A DNA stretch of 64,000 nt from Ardenticatenaceae bacterium (GCA_020634455.1 JACKBQ010000001.1:992001-1056000), one strand, 5' to 3'; shown: positions 52,664 through 61,552, counted from the stretch's first letter. Made by a program: numbers and translations. Notes: generated from the sequence alone by a model not told the origin.

Positions 52664-54003
52664 ACGATTGAGTTCCCTGGCAGGCGCGGATCATAATTGC
52701 CGCTGCCAAGCTGGCGGCGAAAATTATCTAGCTGGTGCAGCAGCGTGCCGGGCAGCGGCGACACTTGCTGGGTCTGGCGAGCCATTTTTTCCAGCGCCTC
52801 GACCAATCGCAAAGCGACAACTTCTTCCATGTGGGCCGTTGCGCCCTCGCGCCGGGCACGCTGCAATCCTTCCTGAATGGCCTGAATCATCATGATTTCG
52901 GCTTCCGCTTTGGCCACTTCTACCTCTTCAACGGCCGTTGCCTCCCCATCTACAACGCTCAACAACATTTGGGATTCCCAGTGAGATTTCCAATACTCAA
53001 TGTACTGTTGGGTGACGCCATCGGGCAAATCAATGCGGTGGATGCCCACCGACTCTAAATCAACACCCAGACCATCCAGCTTGAGGCGAAGCTGGCGCAG
53101 CAGTTCGTTGCGCAAGGTGCGGTATGGCTCCTCGCCAGGGCGCTGCGGCGACATGATTTCATCCAGCCGGAACCCGGCCAAAATGGCGGTAAGGGTGCCT
53201 TTGGCCAGATTGAGGGGGGTATCTTCCCAGGTGGAGACGGTGCCTTTGTCGTCAATCACGGTTTGGGCGTAGGCGGCGGTGCGTACGGCCGTTTCGTCAA
53301 ACGGGTACGGATTTTCGCGGGTGGTCATTTGGCTGCCCATTTTCAGGCGGTACACAATGCTGAGACCCACGCGCAGCTCCAGACCGTCCCGCGAGAAGGC
53401 GGCAAATTCGTCCAGTACACGCTGCTGTAGCTGCAAATCGAGCACAGCGTGGATGTATTCGTACCGCTCCAGTTTGTGTTTGCCAGCGGGGAGGATGCGG
53501 TGGAAACGGCCGTTCAACTCCGTCACCATCACATGCCCGGTAGGCACTTTCACCTGGCCTGGCCCGCCCACACGCAGCAGCACCGCTTCGCTCCGCTCAT
53601 TTACCAGGTTGGTAGGCGTCACTTCCGGCGGATCGGCAGCGCCGCCTCCGTTGAGCAAGCGGCTCAAAAATTGCTTCGCCCCGGCGCGGTCTGGCAAATC
53701 GTACAGCATTTTTACCAGCACAACGGCCGCATCGTAAGCAAAATAGACGCCAACAGCGACCGCAACCACATGGCGCAGCACTTTCCAATGAAACAGGCTC
53801 AAAAGTTGGGGTACAAATGGCAGCGTCGCCAACACGCCTAACTGCTGGGCGTTCAGCCAATCCACCACCTGTGCTGCCGTGACTCGTTCGATGTAATGGG
53901 CGTACAACCAAAACAGGAACAGGATGCCCAGCAGCAGGAAGGGGTACCACGCATTTACCAGCGGGCGACGATTTAATCGGGAGAACGGCCGTTGCCCACT
54001 CAT
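52660..54003 (-). CDS. SPFH/Band 7 domain membrane protein (second of pair)
   Basis: The 447-residue protein has two or three N-terminal helices (about 18-35, 55-72 and 78-98). An SPFH domain follows (about 140-330), with VKVPTGHVMVTELNGRFHRILPAGKHKLERYEYIHAV as its start region (positions 150-186) and ELRVGLSIVYRL. A charged helical segment comes next (EEVEVAKAEAEIMMIQAIQEG). SPFH proteins oligomerise into membrane cages or rafts and often partner proteases or other effectors. It overlaps both neighbours by 4 bp (ATGA junctions), so the three genes are tightly coupled. Confidence 0.88.
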   Translation of the reverse strand: MSGQRPFSRLNRRPLVNAWYPFLLLGILFLFWLYAHYIERVTAAQVVDWLNAQQLGVLATLPFVPQLLSLFHWKVLRHVVAVAVGVYFAYDAAVVLVKMLYDLPDRAGAKQFLSRLLNGGGAADPPEVTPTNLVNERSEAVLLRVGGPGQVKVPTGHVMVTELNGRFHRILPAGKHKLERYEYIHAVLDLQLQQRVLDEFAAFSRDGLELRVGLSIVYRLKMGSQMTTRENPYPFDETAVRTAAYAQTVIDDKGTVSTWEDTPLNLAKGTLTAILAGFRLDEIMSPQRPGEEPYRTLRNELLRQLRLKLDGLGVDLESVGIHRIDLPDGVTQQYIEYWKSHWESQMLLSVVDGEATAVEEVEVAKAEAEIMMIQAIQEGLQRARREGATAHMEEVVALRLVEALEKMARQTQQVSPLPGTLLHQLDNFRRQLGSGNYDPRLPGNSIV

Positions 54004-55349
54004 ACCTTTGATCCTCCAGCCATACGCGCCGATTCCTGGCCGCTGGCAGACCCACTAGCATCATCCTCACGCCCAGTCCCCAAACTTGGTGGGTCTACCT
54101 TCACCCGGCGCACCTTCGGTGGCGACACCCAAGTCTGCATCTGCCGGGCCGCATCGCCCACCAGCCCGGCCACAATCTGCTGCGGCACCAGCGCCTGCAC
54201 CGATCCGGCTGAAACCGCATCTTCCAGCGCATCAATCATGCGCAGCATAATAATTTGCGACAGATCCGCATCCTCTTCACGTCGCATCAGCTCAATGCTG
54301 TGCGTGATATTTTCAATAATTTCGATCTGCGCCCGCGCCCGCGCCTGGGTGCGGCGGCGAATCGCTTCCGCATCCCCGGTTGCGTTTTCGGCCCGAATGC
54401 GGCGCAGCCACTCCACTTGCCAGGTTAAAAATTGCTGGTCGCGCACCCCACTGGGCAGCGTCAGCGCACCAATGCCCACCGAGAGTACCTCGATGCCTTT
54501 GGGCAAAAAGCGGCGCTGCAAATCGCGGGTAATGGCTTGTTTAATTGTTTCTAGGGGAGAAACGGCCGTGTCCACATCCGTCAACGCATCTAAGGTGTGG
54601 CGGGGGATTTCGTTAGCCAGGGCAGAGGCGGCTGGCGGGGTGAGCTGGTCGGTCCAGGGACGACGCTGCCCCTGCTCATCCACCGTCTCGTCGTAAGCAA
54701 CCTGAAAAATCGCTTCCCGGTCAAATGGATACAGCAAATCATCATCGCGGCCCGTCGCATCTCGCTTCACCTGAAAGGTAACAATGACGCTGGTTTCTAC
54801 GGGAATGCCGTCCCGCGTTTTAGCTTTCACGGCCTGGCTACGCCGCTGCGGCCGTAAATCAATCACCCGCCAAATGTTTTCGCCCTTGTTCAGCACCACA
54901 AAGCCCGGCCCGGCTGGCCGCACATAGCTGCTGCCTTTGGTAATCGCCAACACCTGGTACCCACGAATAAAGCCAGCCTTCAAACTCTTCAAACTGTCTG
55001 GCAGCTCATCCACCCCAGACCGATTCTTGGCTTTCTTCTTTTTTTTCTTGTCGTCCTCACTGCCAACATTCAGACGATCTTCTCCCGCCTTAACATATGC
55101 TTGCAACAACAGCACAAAGCCAGCCCACCACCCTTCTTCACCCCGTAATGGCGAGACATACTGGGCAAAATAGATGAGAACCAGCACAAAGGTGAGCAAG
55201 GCAATAAGCAGCCAACTTGCAGAAACTAAATAATCGTGGGGAACGCCCTGAGTATCTTCCAAAAATGCGCCAAACAATAGGAGCAGCAGCAAGGCTACCA
55301 ACAGTCCAAAAATACCCCATTCTTTGCGTTCTTTTGGTTTGGGCGTCAT
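54000..55349 (-). CDS. SPFH/Band 7 domain membrane protein (first of pair)
   Basis: The 449-residue protein has two N-terminal helices (about 10-28 and 38-58) and a basic Lys-rich loop (KKKKKKAKNRSG). An SPFH domain (about 115-310) carries SYVRPAGPGFVVLNKGENIW, DLRPQRRSQAVKAKTRDGIP and the VIVTFQVKRDA strand. A helical charged C-terminus follows (AEAIRRRTQARARAQIEIIEN) before a disordered end. The ATG at 55349 (MTPKPKERKEW) is preferred to an upstream in-frame one because the next upstream residues are not membrane-protein-like. It heads the operon and likely forms hetero-oligomers with the next SPFH protein (inference). Confidence 0.87.
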   Translation of the reverse strand: MTPKPKERKEWGIFGLLVALLLLLLFGAFLEDTQGVPHDYLVSASWLLIALLTFVLVLIYFAQYVSPLRGEEGWWAGFVLLLQAYVKAGEDRLNVGSEDDKKKKKKAKNRSGVDELPDSLKSLKAGFIRGYQVLAITKGSSYVRPAGPGFVVLNKGENIWRVIDLRPQRRSQAVKAKTRDGIPVETSVIVTFQVKRDATGRDDDLLYPFDREAIFQVAYDETVDEQGQRRPWTDQLTPPAASALANEIPRHTLDALTDVDTAVSPLETIKQAITRDLQRRFLPKGIEVLSVGIGALTLPSGVRDQQFLTWQVEWLRRIRAENATGDAEAIRRRTQARARAQIEIIENITHSIELMRREEDADLSQIIMLRMIDALEDAVSAGSVQALVPQQIVAGLVGDAARQMQTWVSPPKVRRVKVDPPSLGTGREDDASGSASGQESARMAGGSKV

Positions 55350-55445
55350 TGTGGGGCAACTATACCATAGTGCCAATTCAGGCGGCAAGAAACTTTATGT
55401 ATATTTTGACGCCGCGATGAAGGTGGGTATAATTCTGGCTCGTCA

Positions 55446-55519
55446 GGGCGGTTAGCTCAGCTGGTTAGAGCGCTACGTTGACATCGTAGAGGTCGTTGGT
55501 TCGAGTCCAATACCGCCCA
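55446..55519 (+). tRNA. tRNA-Val (anticodon GAC)
   Basis: The 74-nt cloverleaf has acceptor GGGCGGT/ACCGCCC (7 bp), D-arm GCTC/GAGC, anticodon stem CTACG/CGTAG around loop TTGACAT with anticodon GAC, variable AGGTC, and T-arm GTTGG-TTCGAGT-CCAAT, discriminator A. CCA is not encoded. It is directly followed by a strong terminator. Confidence 0.96.
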
Positions 55520-55525
55520 CTTTTT

Positions 55526-55558
55526 TGGCCATTTGTGTTTGCAAATGGCCATTTTTTT
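55526..55558 (+). terminator. Terminator of tRNA-Val
   Basis: TGGCCATTTG (55526-55535) pairs with CAAATGGCCA (55542-55551) around TGTTTG, followed by TTTTTTT. Confidence 0.93.
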
Positions 55559-55565
55559 GTACATA

Positions 55566-55596
55566 AAAAAGGGGCAGAGCTGCGCAGCCCTGCCCC
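55566..55596 (-). terminator. Minus-strand terminator of the FKBP genes
   Basis: GGGGCAG and CTGCCCC flank an AGCTGCGCAGCC core (55571-55596). Read on the minus strand the hairpin is followed by TTTTTT. It lies 8 bp after the stop of the small FKBP gene. Confidence 0.85.
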
Positions 55597-55603
55597 TTCG
55601 GGT

Positions 55604-55939
55604 TTATTTCACATCCACCAGTTCCACATCAAAGATGAGAACGGCGTTGGGGGGGATGACCCCGCCCGCCCCCCGTGAACCATAGCCCAGGTTCGGTGGA
55701 ATAATCAGAGTAGCTTTACCGCCGACCTTCATCAGGCCAATACCTTCGTCCCAGCCGGGAATGACCTGGCCCATGCCCAGCATGAACTCAATTGGTTGAC
55801 CCCGCTTAAACGAATTGTCGAACTCTTTGCCATTTTCCAATTGGCCTTTGTAATGCACAGAAACCCGCTGCCCACGTTTGGGGGTTGCGCCGGTTCCGGC
55901 TTCGGTTTCGATGTATTGCAAACCGCTATCTGTTTTCAT
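55604..55939 (-). CDS. FKBP-type peptidyl-prolyl cis-trans isomerase (single domain)
   Basis: The 111-residue cytoplasmic protein is a complete FKBP domain: VSVHYKGQLENGKEFDNSF, GQPIEFMLGMGQVIPGWDEG, MKVGGKATLIIPPNLGYGSRG, and the final NAVLIFDVELVDV. Active-site aromatic and Asp positions (Tyr, Phe, Asp, Trp, Tyr) look intact, so it should be active. It starts 2 bp after the stop of the multi-domain FKBP lipoprotein, so the pair is one operon: one isomerase inside the cell, one outside. A hairpin terminator follows. Confidence 0.95.
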   Translation of the reverse strand: MKTDSGLQYIETEAGTGATPKRGQRVSVHYKGQLENGKEFDNSFKRGQPIEFMLGMGQVIPGWDEGIGLMKVGGKATLIIPPNLGYGSRGAGGVIPPNAVLIFDVELVDVK

Positions 55940-55941
55940 AA

Positions 55942-57225
55942 TTACTCCTCTGTTTCGGCTTTTTCCAACCCCATAATTTCAACCTCAAAGATGAGGTTGC
56001 CCTCGGTGGGGGCATTGGCTGCCTGATCACCATAGGCCAGTTCTGGCGTTAGTACAAATTGAGCCACGCTCAGGTTATCCAGCAGCAGCAGCGCTTCATC
56101 CCAGCCAGCGCCTGCCTGTTCCAATCCGACAATGATCGGCACGGGCTGACCAAAATCGTAGGAAGATTCTAACTGGGTACCATCTTCTTGCCACAATTTG
56201 TAGTGCAGCGTGACGGTGTCGCCTGCCTCAATTGGCTCGCCAGTGCCGGGGGTAATGACATACAGCTTCAAGCCGCTATCGGTCACAATGTAGTCAGATT
56301 CAGCTACGGAGACAGGCGGTGGGGCGGGGGTTGGTGTTGGCGGTGGTGGCTCAATTCCCATGAGTTCCATTTCAAAAATAAGGGTGGCATTGGGTGGAAT
56401 GGTGCCGCTGGGGGAGCCTTCTTCACCCAAACCTAGCTCTGGAGGCAGTACCATTTGCACCACATCGCCTACTTGCATCAGCAGGGCCATTTCATCCCAA
56501 CCGGGAACAATTTGTTCATCACCTACAATAAACTGAATGGGGGTACCCAACCGGGAATTAGAGAACATGGTGCCATCTTCAAACCAGCCAGTAAAATGCA
56601 CGGTGGCTACTTCACCATTTTCCGGTGTGTCGCCATCGCCTTCGGTGAGGAAGATGTATTGCAGGCCGCTTTCGGTGACGGTGTAATCTTCAGGGTCAAC
56701 GGCCGTTGGCGGCATGGGTGTCGATGTGGGCGCAGGGGTAGGCACGGCTTCTACCGCAACCAGCTCTACATCAAAATGGAGCGTAGAATTCCCAGGAATG
56801 GGGCCGTAATCGTTCGGACCATAAGCCAGATCGGGGGGAATTATCAATTGGGCTTTGCCGCCTTCACGCATCAGGGCGATGCCTTCATCCCAACCTGCAA
56901 TCACCTGACCTTGCCCCAGGACAAAGGTGAACGGGTCGCCGCCAACGGAGCTGTCAAACTCTGTGCCGTCTTCCAGGGTGCCGGTGTAATGGACGCTCAC
57001 CTGGTCGCCAGGCTGAGCCTGCAGGCCAGTGCCAGCTTCAATCTCAACATATTGCAGGCCAGAGGCGGTCACTTGTGAGCCGACTTCTACATTGACGGCA
57101 TCGGTGGTTTCTGCGTCACTGGGTTGCGGTGTAGCGGGACCACAGGCGGCCAGCAGCAGGCCAAGCAGCATCGCTGCAATGAGCAGCATGCGCCAGGTGG
57201 GGGCGTTTTTGGTTTGAATTTTCAC
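55942..57225 (-). CDS. Lipoprotein with three FKBP-type isomerase domains
   Basis: The 427-residue precursor has a lipoprotein signal ending LLAAC. Three FKBP domains follow, at about 60-165, 185-295 and 320-425. The first keeps YTGTLEDGTEFDSS, QVIAGWDEGIALM and LAYGPNDYG. The second and third are progressively less typical (HFTGWFEDGTMFSN; HYKLWQEDGTQLES with AGAGWDEALLLL), so they may be weak isomerases or chaperone domains. Short Pro/Thr linkers join them. GTG 57225 with AAGGAG just upstream is the best start; the in-frame ATG further upstream lacks a signal-like sequence. It acts at the membrane surface, probably in folding exported proteins. Confidence 0.92.
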   Translation of the reverse strand: MKIQTKNAPTWRMLLIAAMLLGLLLAACGPATPQPSDAETTDAVNVEVGSQVTASGLQYVEIEAGTGLQAQPGDQVSVHYTGTLEDGTEFDSSVGGDPFTFVLGQGQVIAGWDEGIALMREGGKAQLIIPPDLAYGPNDYGPIPGNSTLHFDVELVAVEAVPTPAPTSTPMPPTAVDPEDYTVTESGLQYIFLTEGDGDTPENGEVATVHFTGWFEDGTMFSNSRLGTPIQFIVGDEQIVPGWDEMALLMQVGDVVQMVLPPELGLGEEGSPSGTIPPNATLIFEMELMGIEPPPPTPTPAPPPVSVAESDYIVTDSGLKLYVITPGTGEPIEAGDTVTLHYKLWQEDGTQLESSYDFGQPVPIIVGLEQAGAGWDEALLLLDNLSVAQFVLTPELAYGDQAANAPTEGNLIFEVEIMGLEKAETEE

Positions 57226-57249
57226 TAGGTTCTCCTTGAATAGTTCACA

Positions 57250-57281
57250 AAAAGGCCGGAACAGCAAACGGCCGTTCCGGC
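57250..57281 (-). terminator. Minus-strand terminator of the downstream acyltransferase gene, containing ACGGCCGT
   Basis: GCCGGAAC (57255-57262) pairs with GTTCCGGC (57274-57281). On the minus strand the stem is followed by CTTTTTGTG. The loop includes a copy of the genome-wide palindrome. Confidence 0.7.
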
Positions 57282-57358
57282 AGCAGTTTTTATAATTTCA
57301 GTTTGAAACAGGGGATTGTATCACGAACTAGCCATATCGAAATTGATTAAGGCAATTT

Positions 57359-58009
57359 TCACCCATCTCTCAGACGAGGGCGGATGGTTTCGAGAGAAAA
57401 TTTGGCAGGATATTTACCTTGCACATCTTTGTAGAATTTTTTCATATGGTCAAGAACGGCCGTTTCCCCCGCAGCTGGCCAAATTGGCGCGCCAATGCCG
57501 ATGGTCTTGCTACCAAAATCCAACGCTACGGGCACGATGGGCACATCGGCAGCCTGGGCAATGTAAAAGAAACCCATCTTCCAGTAAGGCACCAGGCTGC
57601 GCGTACCTTCAGGGGAGAGTCCTAACAAAAATTGATCATGGGTTTGGAACTGAACGGCCGTTTCCTCCACCACCCCATGCGCTGCCCGACGATCTACCGC
57701 CACCCCACCCATCCAAAGCAGCAGCGGCTTGATGGGGCTATTGACAAATGTATGCTTGCCCAGCCAGTAAACACGAGCATTCAGAGCAAACAAAGCCACC
57801 ATCGCTAACGGAAAATCCCAATTGGAGGTGTGCGGCGCACCAATAAGCACCATTTTGGGCAGATTAGGCACCGTACCCGCAAAGCGCCAGCCCAGCAATC
57901 GCAATATCCCACGCCCCAACCAGCGCATGGCACGGCTGCCCCAGCGCGGAATCTGGTTGCCCAAAACAGGTGCGTTCAGCGGGTCTACATTTGGCAAATA
58001 ATTGCTCAC
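57359..58009 (-). CDS. PlsC-like acyltransferase, copy B
   Basis: The 216-residue membrane-associated acyltransferase has the LPLAT/AGPAT pattern: acyl-CoA catalytic motif in APHTSNWDFPLA (HxxxxD: His near 75, Asp near 80), GGVAVDRRAAHG (substrate-binding block), LSPEGTRSLVPYWKMGF (block III) and IVPVALDF. Such enzymes acylate lysophospholipids or related lipids. It is 35-40% or more similar by eye to the next upstream gene (58094-58672), so the two are tandem duplicates. A terminator containing the genome palindrome lies 78 bp downstream. Confidence 0.9.
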   Translation of the reverse strand: MSNYLPNVDPLNAPVLGNQIPRWGSRAMRWLGRGILRLLGWRFAGTVPNLPKMVLIGAPHTSNWDFPLAMVALFALNARVYWLGKHTFVNSPIKPLLLWMGGVAVDRRAAHGVVEETAVQFQTHDQFLLGLSPEGTRSLVPYWKMGFFYIAQAADVPIVPVALDFGSKTIGIGAPIWPAAGETAVLDHMKKFYKDVQGKYPAKFSLETIRPRLRDG

Positions 58010-58019
58010 CTTTTAATGG

Positions 58020-58092
58020 TAAAGGGCGCGGAGTACGCCAAGATTATTTAAAAAAAACTCTGCGCTCTCGGCGTGCTCTGCGGTGAATTCAT
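58020..58092. repeat. Short AT/GC-mixed dispersed repeat between acyltransferase genes
   Basis: AAGGGCGCGGAGTACGCCAA and CTCTGCGCTCTCGGCGTGCTC, TGCGGTGAATTC. Sequence of this style (CGCAGAG/CGGTGAA words) is a common intergenic repeat. It holds no gene. Confidence 0.4.
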
Positions 58093-58093
58093 T

Positions 58094-58672
58094 TTAGAAA
58101 TGCGTCTGGTTTTTGCCCTGGATGCCTTTGAATCGGGCCTGAAGCAGAGGTAAGTCGGCATCTACATCACCTGTGGGGATAAAAGGTTCGGTGATGGTCA
58201 GGGTTTTATGTTTGTAATCCACCAATATTGGCACGATGGGGATATTCGCCCCATGCGCAATGTGATAGAACCCGGTGCGCCATCGCTCTACCTTGCTACG
58301 AGTGCCTTCCGGGGCAATGGCCAGCACAATTTTTGCCCGCTGCTGAATGGCCGTCACCGTTTGTCCTACCATACCATGGGCCGCATGGCGGTCAACCGAT
58401 ATGCCACCCAACCAATCCCACAGGTAGGAAAATGGCTTCACAAAAAATTCCTTCTTGGCCATCCAATTTAAACGAACACCGAGGTAAAAAATCAGGTTCA
58501 TCGCCAACGGAAAATCCCAGTTGGAGGTGTGGGGTGCGCCAATGACAATTAACTTGGGCAGGTTGGGCAGCACACCAGCTACCTTCCAGCCCGTTAATTT
58601 GAAAAAGAATGCGGCAATTGCCTGGGAAAAGCGATTGCCGCGAAGGGGAAGTTGGTCAGTTTGGTTTGTCAT
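58094..58672 (-). CDS. PlsC-like acyltransferase, copy A
   Basis: The 192-residue protein is a paralogue of copy B with the same blocks: IGAPHTSNWDFPLAMN (HxxxxD), GGISVDRHAAHG, IAPEGTRSKVERWRTGF and IVPILVDYKH. A hydrophobic N-terminal segment (FSQAIAAFFFKLTGWKVAG) suits a membrane-associated enzyme. The variant HTSNWD, in place of the usual NHxxxxD, defines a lysophospholipid acyltransferase subgroup. The intervening 84 bp hold a dispersed repeat, so independent promoters are possible. Confidence 0.9.
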   Translation of the reverse strand: MTNQTDQLPLRGNRFSQAIAAFFFKLTGWKVAGVLPNLPKLIVIGAPHTSNWDFPLAMNLIFYLGVRLNWMAKKEFFVKPFSYLWDWLGGISVDRHAAHGMVGQTVTAIQQRAKIVLAIAPEGTRSKVERWRTGFYHIAHGANIPIVPILVDYKHKTLTITEPFIPTGDVDADLPLLQARFKGIQGKNQTHF

Positions 58673-58679
58673 TCTTCTT

Positions 58680-58742
58680 TGTTGAGATTGGAGGTTAGAG
58701 ATTGGAAATCAGGCTTTTTAATCTCCAATCTCAAATCTCTGG
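58680..58742. repeat. Inverted repeat (TTAGAGATTGGA type)
   Basis: GAGATTGGAGGTTAGAGATT with ATCTCCAATCTCAAATCTCT forms a large imperfect hairpin. It separates polA from the acyltransferase and may serve as the polA terminator region. Confidence 0.55.
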
Positions 58743-58745
58743 TTA

Positions 58746-61544
58746 TTAATCTTTCAGCTCCAGCCAGTTATACCCTGTACTGGCTTCCACTTTCAAGGGG
58801 ACATCCAGGCTAAATGCGCCAGACATGGTGCCGACAACCAGTTCGCGCATTTCGTCTATTTCTGCTTCTGGCACCTCTAAAAGCAGCTCGTCATGCACTT
58901 GCAGCAGCATTTTGGCATCGTAGTTTGCCAGTTTCTCATGCAAGTTGAGCATGGCGATTTTTACAATGTCGGCGGCGGTGCCCTGGATGGGATGGTTGAT
59001 CGCTTCTCGTTCGGCGCGAAGGCGTGCCTGCACGTTGCTGCCGCTTTGGGGTAGTTTAAAGACCGGAAAGTAACGCCGTCGTCCCATCAAAGTTTCCACG
59101 TAGCCTTCTTTGTGCGCCTTCTCCTTGGTTTCGTCCAGATATTTTTGGATGCCGGGGAAGCGGGCGAAGTAATCTTTGATGTAGTTTTCGGCTTCGGCCA
59201 GGGTGAGCTCAGAATCGCGGGCCAGGCGGAACGCACCCATGCCGTAGATGAGGCCAAAGTTGACAGCTTTGGCAAAGCGACGTTGGTTATAAGTGACATT
59301 GGCCAGGTCTATGCTGTAAACGGCCGCTGCCGTTGTCCGGTGAATATCCTGATCTTGCTGAAACGCTTCCAGCAGGGCCGCATCCTGGCTGATGTGGGCC
59401 AAAATGCGCAGTTCCACCTGGGAATAGTCGGCAGCCAGGAAGATGTGGCCGGGTTTGGCTACAAAACCGCGCCGAATTTGCTGCCCCACTTCACTGCGGA
59501 TGGGGATATTTTGCAGGTTGGGATTGCTGCTGGCAATGCGCCCGGTGATGGCTCCGGTCTGGTTGAAGCTGGTGTGAATACGGCCGTCTTCTTCATTCAC
59601 CAGCTCCGGCAACGCATCCACATAGGTGCTTTTTAGCTTGCCCAGCTCGCGGTATTCCAGGATGGCGGTAATCAACCCGGTTTTTTTCTCTTGCTCTGTT
59701 TCCTTCAAACTTTCCAGCACGTTGGCGGCGGTGGAGTAATAACCGCTCCGATTTTTCTTCAATCCTTCTACGGGGTAGCCCAACTTTTTGAATAAAATAT
59801 CGCTCATCTGCTGGGTGGAGTTGATGTTGAACGGCTCCCCGGCAATATCGTGGATTTGCGCTTCTAGCTGGCGTAAACGGCCGTCCAGCTCCTGCGACAT
59901 CTGGGCAAAAAACGGCAAATCTACCCCCACGCCTTCCTGCTCCATCGCTGAAAGCACCGGAATCAGCGGCATTTCCAGCTCCAAAATCGTTTCCAAACTT
60001 TTCTCTTTGATCTCTTTTTTCAGGGGAGCCACTAGCCGCAGCGTCATGTCCGCATCAGCGGCACCGTACGGAGCTGCTTCTTCGATGGGCACTTCGGCAA
60101 ACGTTTTTTGCGCCTTGCCCTTGCCAATCAGCGACTCAATTTCGGTCATTTCCGCGCCCAGGCGGTGGCGCGACAAATCTTTCAGCCCTTTGTGCTTGGT
60201 CGCCGGGTCGGTGAGCCATTCGGCAATCATTGTGTCGAAGGTGATAGGCGCAACGCGCAGTCCGTATCGGTCCAAAATGGTGTAATCGTATTTGGCGTTG
60301 TGGGCTACCTTGCCGATTTTGGCGTTGGTAAACGCGGGGCGCAGGGCGTCCAGCACGGTTTGCAACGCCAGTTGGCCGTCAGCAAGCGTTGGCTCCCCGG
60401 CAAACAGCGACATCTGCCCGCTGCTGCTCTGCGCCTGGTTAGCCAGATGCCCCACCGGGATGTAGTAGCCCACAGGTGGCTTCACCGCAATGCAGATGCC
60501 GACTAATTCGGCCGTTGTTTTGTCCAGACCGGTTGTTTCTACATCAAAAGAGATCAGTTTGGCCGCGTTCAGCTTTTCTACCAGGTCATTTAGCTGCGCC
60601 TGGGTTTGTACGATCACGGTTTCGGTCGGTTTGGTTTGGGATTCTGGCTCCTCAATATCGTCCCGGTCACCCAATCCTTCTACCAGCTGGTTAGTAAGGG
60701 AACGAAATTCCAGCTCGCGGAAGATTTCCAGCACGGGGTTGGGATCAAAGTCGTGAGCCACACACGCCGCCAAATCAAGCGTGATGGGCGCGTCGGTAAC
60801 GATGCGGGCCAGCTTTTGACTGAGGTAGGCACTTTCTTTGCCCTCGGCGATCTTCTTGCCCATCGCGCCTTTAATTTCGTCTAGGTTTTCATAGATGGCG
60901 TCCAGGGTATGGTATTCGGCGAGGAGTTTTTCGGCCGTTTTTGCCCCCACGCCCTTCACACCGGGAATATTGTCGCTGGTATCGCCCACCAGCGCCTTGT
61001 AATCCACCACCTGGTCCGGGCGCACGCCAAACGCGCCAACTACGCCCTGCTCATCAAACACTTCCGGGGGACGGCTGCCGCGTGCGGGCAGTTCCACCCG
61101 CGTGTTCTCATCCACCAACTGCAACAAATCCCGGTCGCCAGTAATGATATGCACCGGCACGCCCAGCGGCTTCGCTTGCCGCGCCACCGTGCCCAGCACA
61201 TCGTCCGCCTCAAACCCTTCCAGTTCCAAAATAGGAATGTTAAGCGTTTGGATCACCTCTTTGATGCGCTCGATTTGCAACCGCAGTTCGTCGGGCATCT
61301 TTTCGCGGGTACCTTTGTACTCTTCAAACATATCGTCCCGAAACGTGCGCCCCAAATCAAAGCTGACAGCGAAATATTTAGGTGGGTTCTCAGCCAAAAT
61401 CCAGTCCAGTACAGTGCGGATAAAGCCGAAGGTGGCGTTGGTGGGTTCGCCGCTTTTGGTAGTAAATGCTTCTAGCGGCAAGGCAAAAAACATGCGGTAA
61501 GCAAGCGCGTGGCCATCAATAAGAACAAGCTGGTTTTTCGACAT
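58746..61544 (-). CDS. polA: DNA polymerase I
   Basis: Replicative repair and Okazaki-fragment polymerase, 932 residues. Domains in order are a 5'-3' exonuclease/flap nuclease (LIDGHALAYRMFFALP at the start, VSFDLGRTFRDD, ELEGFEADDVLGTVA, DYKALVGDTSDNIPGVKGVGAKTA); a 3'-5' proofreading domain with ISFDVETTGL, NAKYDY and AAPYGAADADMTLRL, so proofreading looks intact; and the polymerase (motif A AADYSQVELRILAHIS, motif B RRFAKAVNFGLIYGM, motif C LLQVHDELLLEVP). The ATG at 61544 is the true start. The in-frame extension to 61652 merely translates a dispersed repeat. No strong ribosome-binding site is visible. Confidence 0.97.
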   Translation of the reverse strand: MSKNQLVLIDGHALAYRMFFALPLEAFTTKSGEPTNATFGFIRTVLDWILAENPPKYFAVSFDLGRTFRDDMFEEYKGTREKMPDELRLQIERIKEVIQTLNIPILELEGFEADDVLGTVARQAKPLGVPVHIITGDRDLLQLVDENTRVELPARGSRPPEVFDEQGVVGAFGVRPDQVVDYKALVGDTSDNIPGVKGVGAKTAEKLLAEYHTLDAIYENLDEIKGAMGKKIAEGKESAYLSQKLARIVTDAPITLDLAACVAHDFDPNPVLEIFRELEFRSLTNQLVEGLGDRDDIEEPESQTKPTETVIVQTQAQLNDLVEKLNAAKLISFDVETTGLDKTTAELVGICIAVKPPVGYYIPVGHLANQAQSSSGQMSLFAGEPTLADGQLALQTVLDALRPAFTNAKIGKVAHNAKYDYTILDRYGLRVAPITFDTMIAEWLTDPATKHKGLKDLSRHRLGAEMTEIESLIGKGKAQKTFAEVPIEEAAPYGAADADMTLRLVAPLKKEIKEKSLETILELEMPLIPVLSAMEQEGVGVDLPFFAQMSQELDGRLRQLEAQIHDIAGEPFNINSTQQMSDILFKKLGYPVEGLKKNRSGYYSTAANVLESLKETEQEKKTGLITAILEYRELGKLKSTYVDALPELVNEEDGRIHTSFNQTGAITGRIASSNPNLQNIPIRSEVGQQIRRGFVAKPGHIFLAADYSQVELRILAHISQDAALLEAFQQDQDIHRTTAAAVYSIDLANVTYNQRRFAKAVNFGLIYGMGAFRLARDSELTLAEAENYIKDYFARFPGIQKYLDETKEKAHKEGYVETLMGRRRYFPVFKLPQSGSNVQARLRAEREAINHPIQGTAADIVKIAMLNLHEKLANYDAKMLLQVHDELLLEVPEAEIDEMRELVVGTMSGAFSLDVPLKVEASTGYNWLELKD

Positions 61545-61552
61545 AAATTCCT

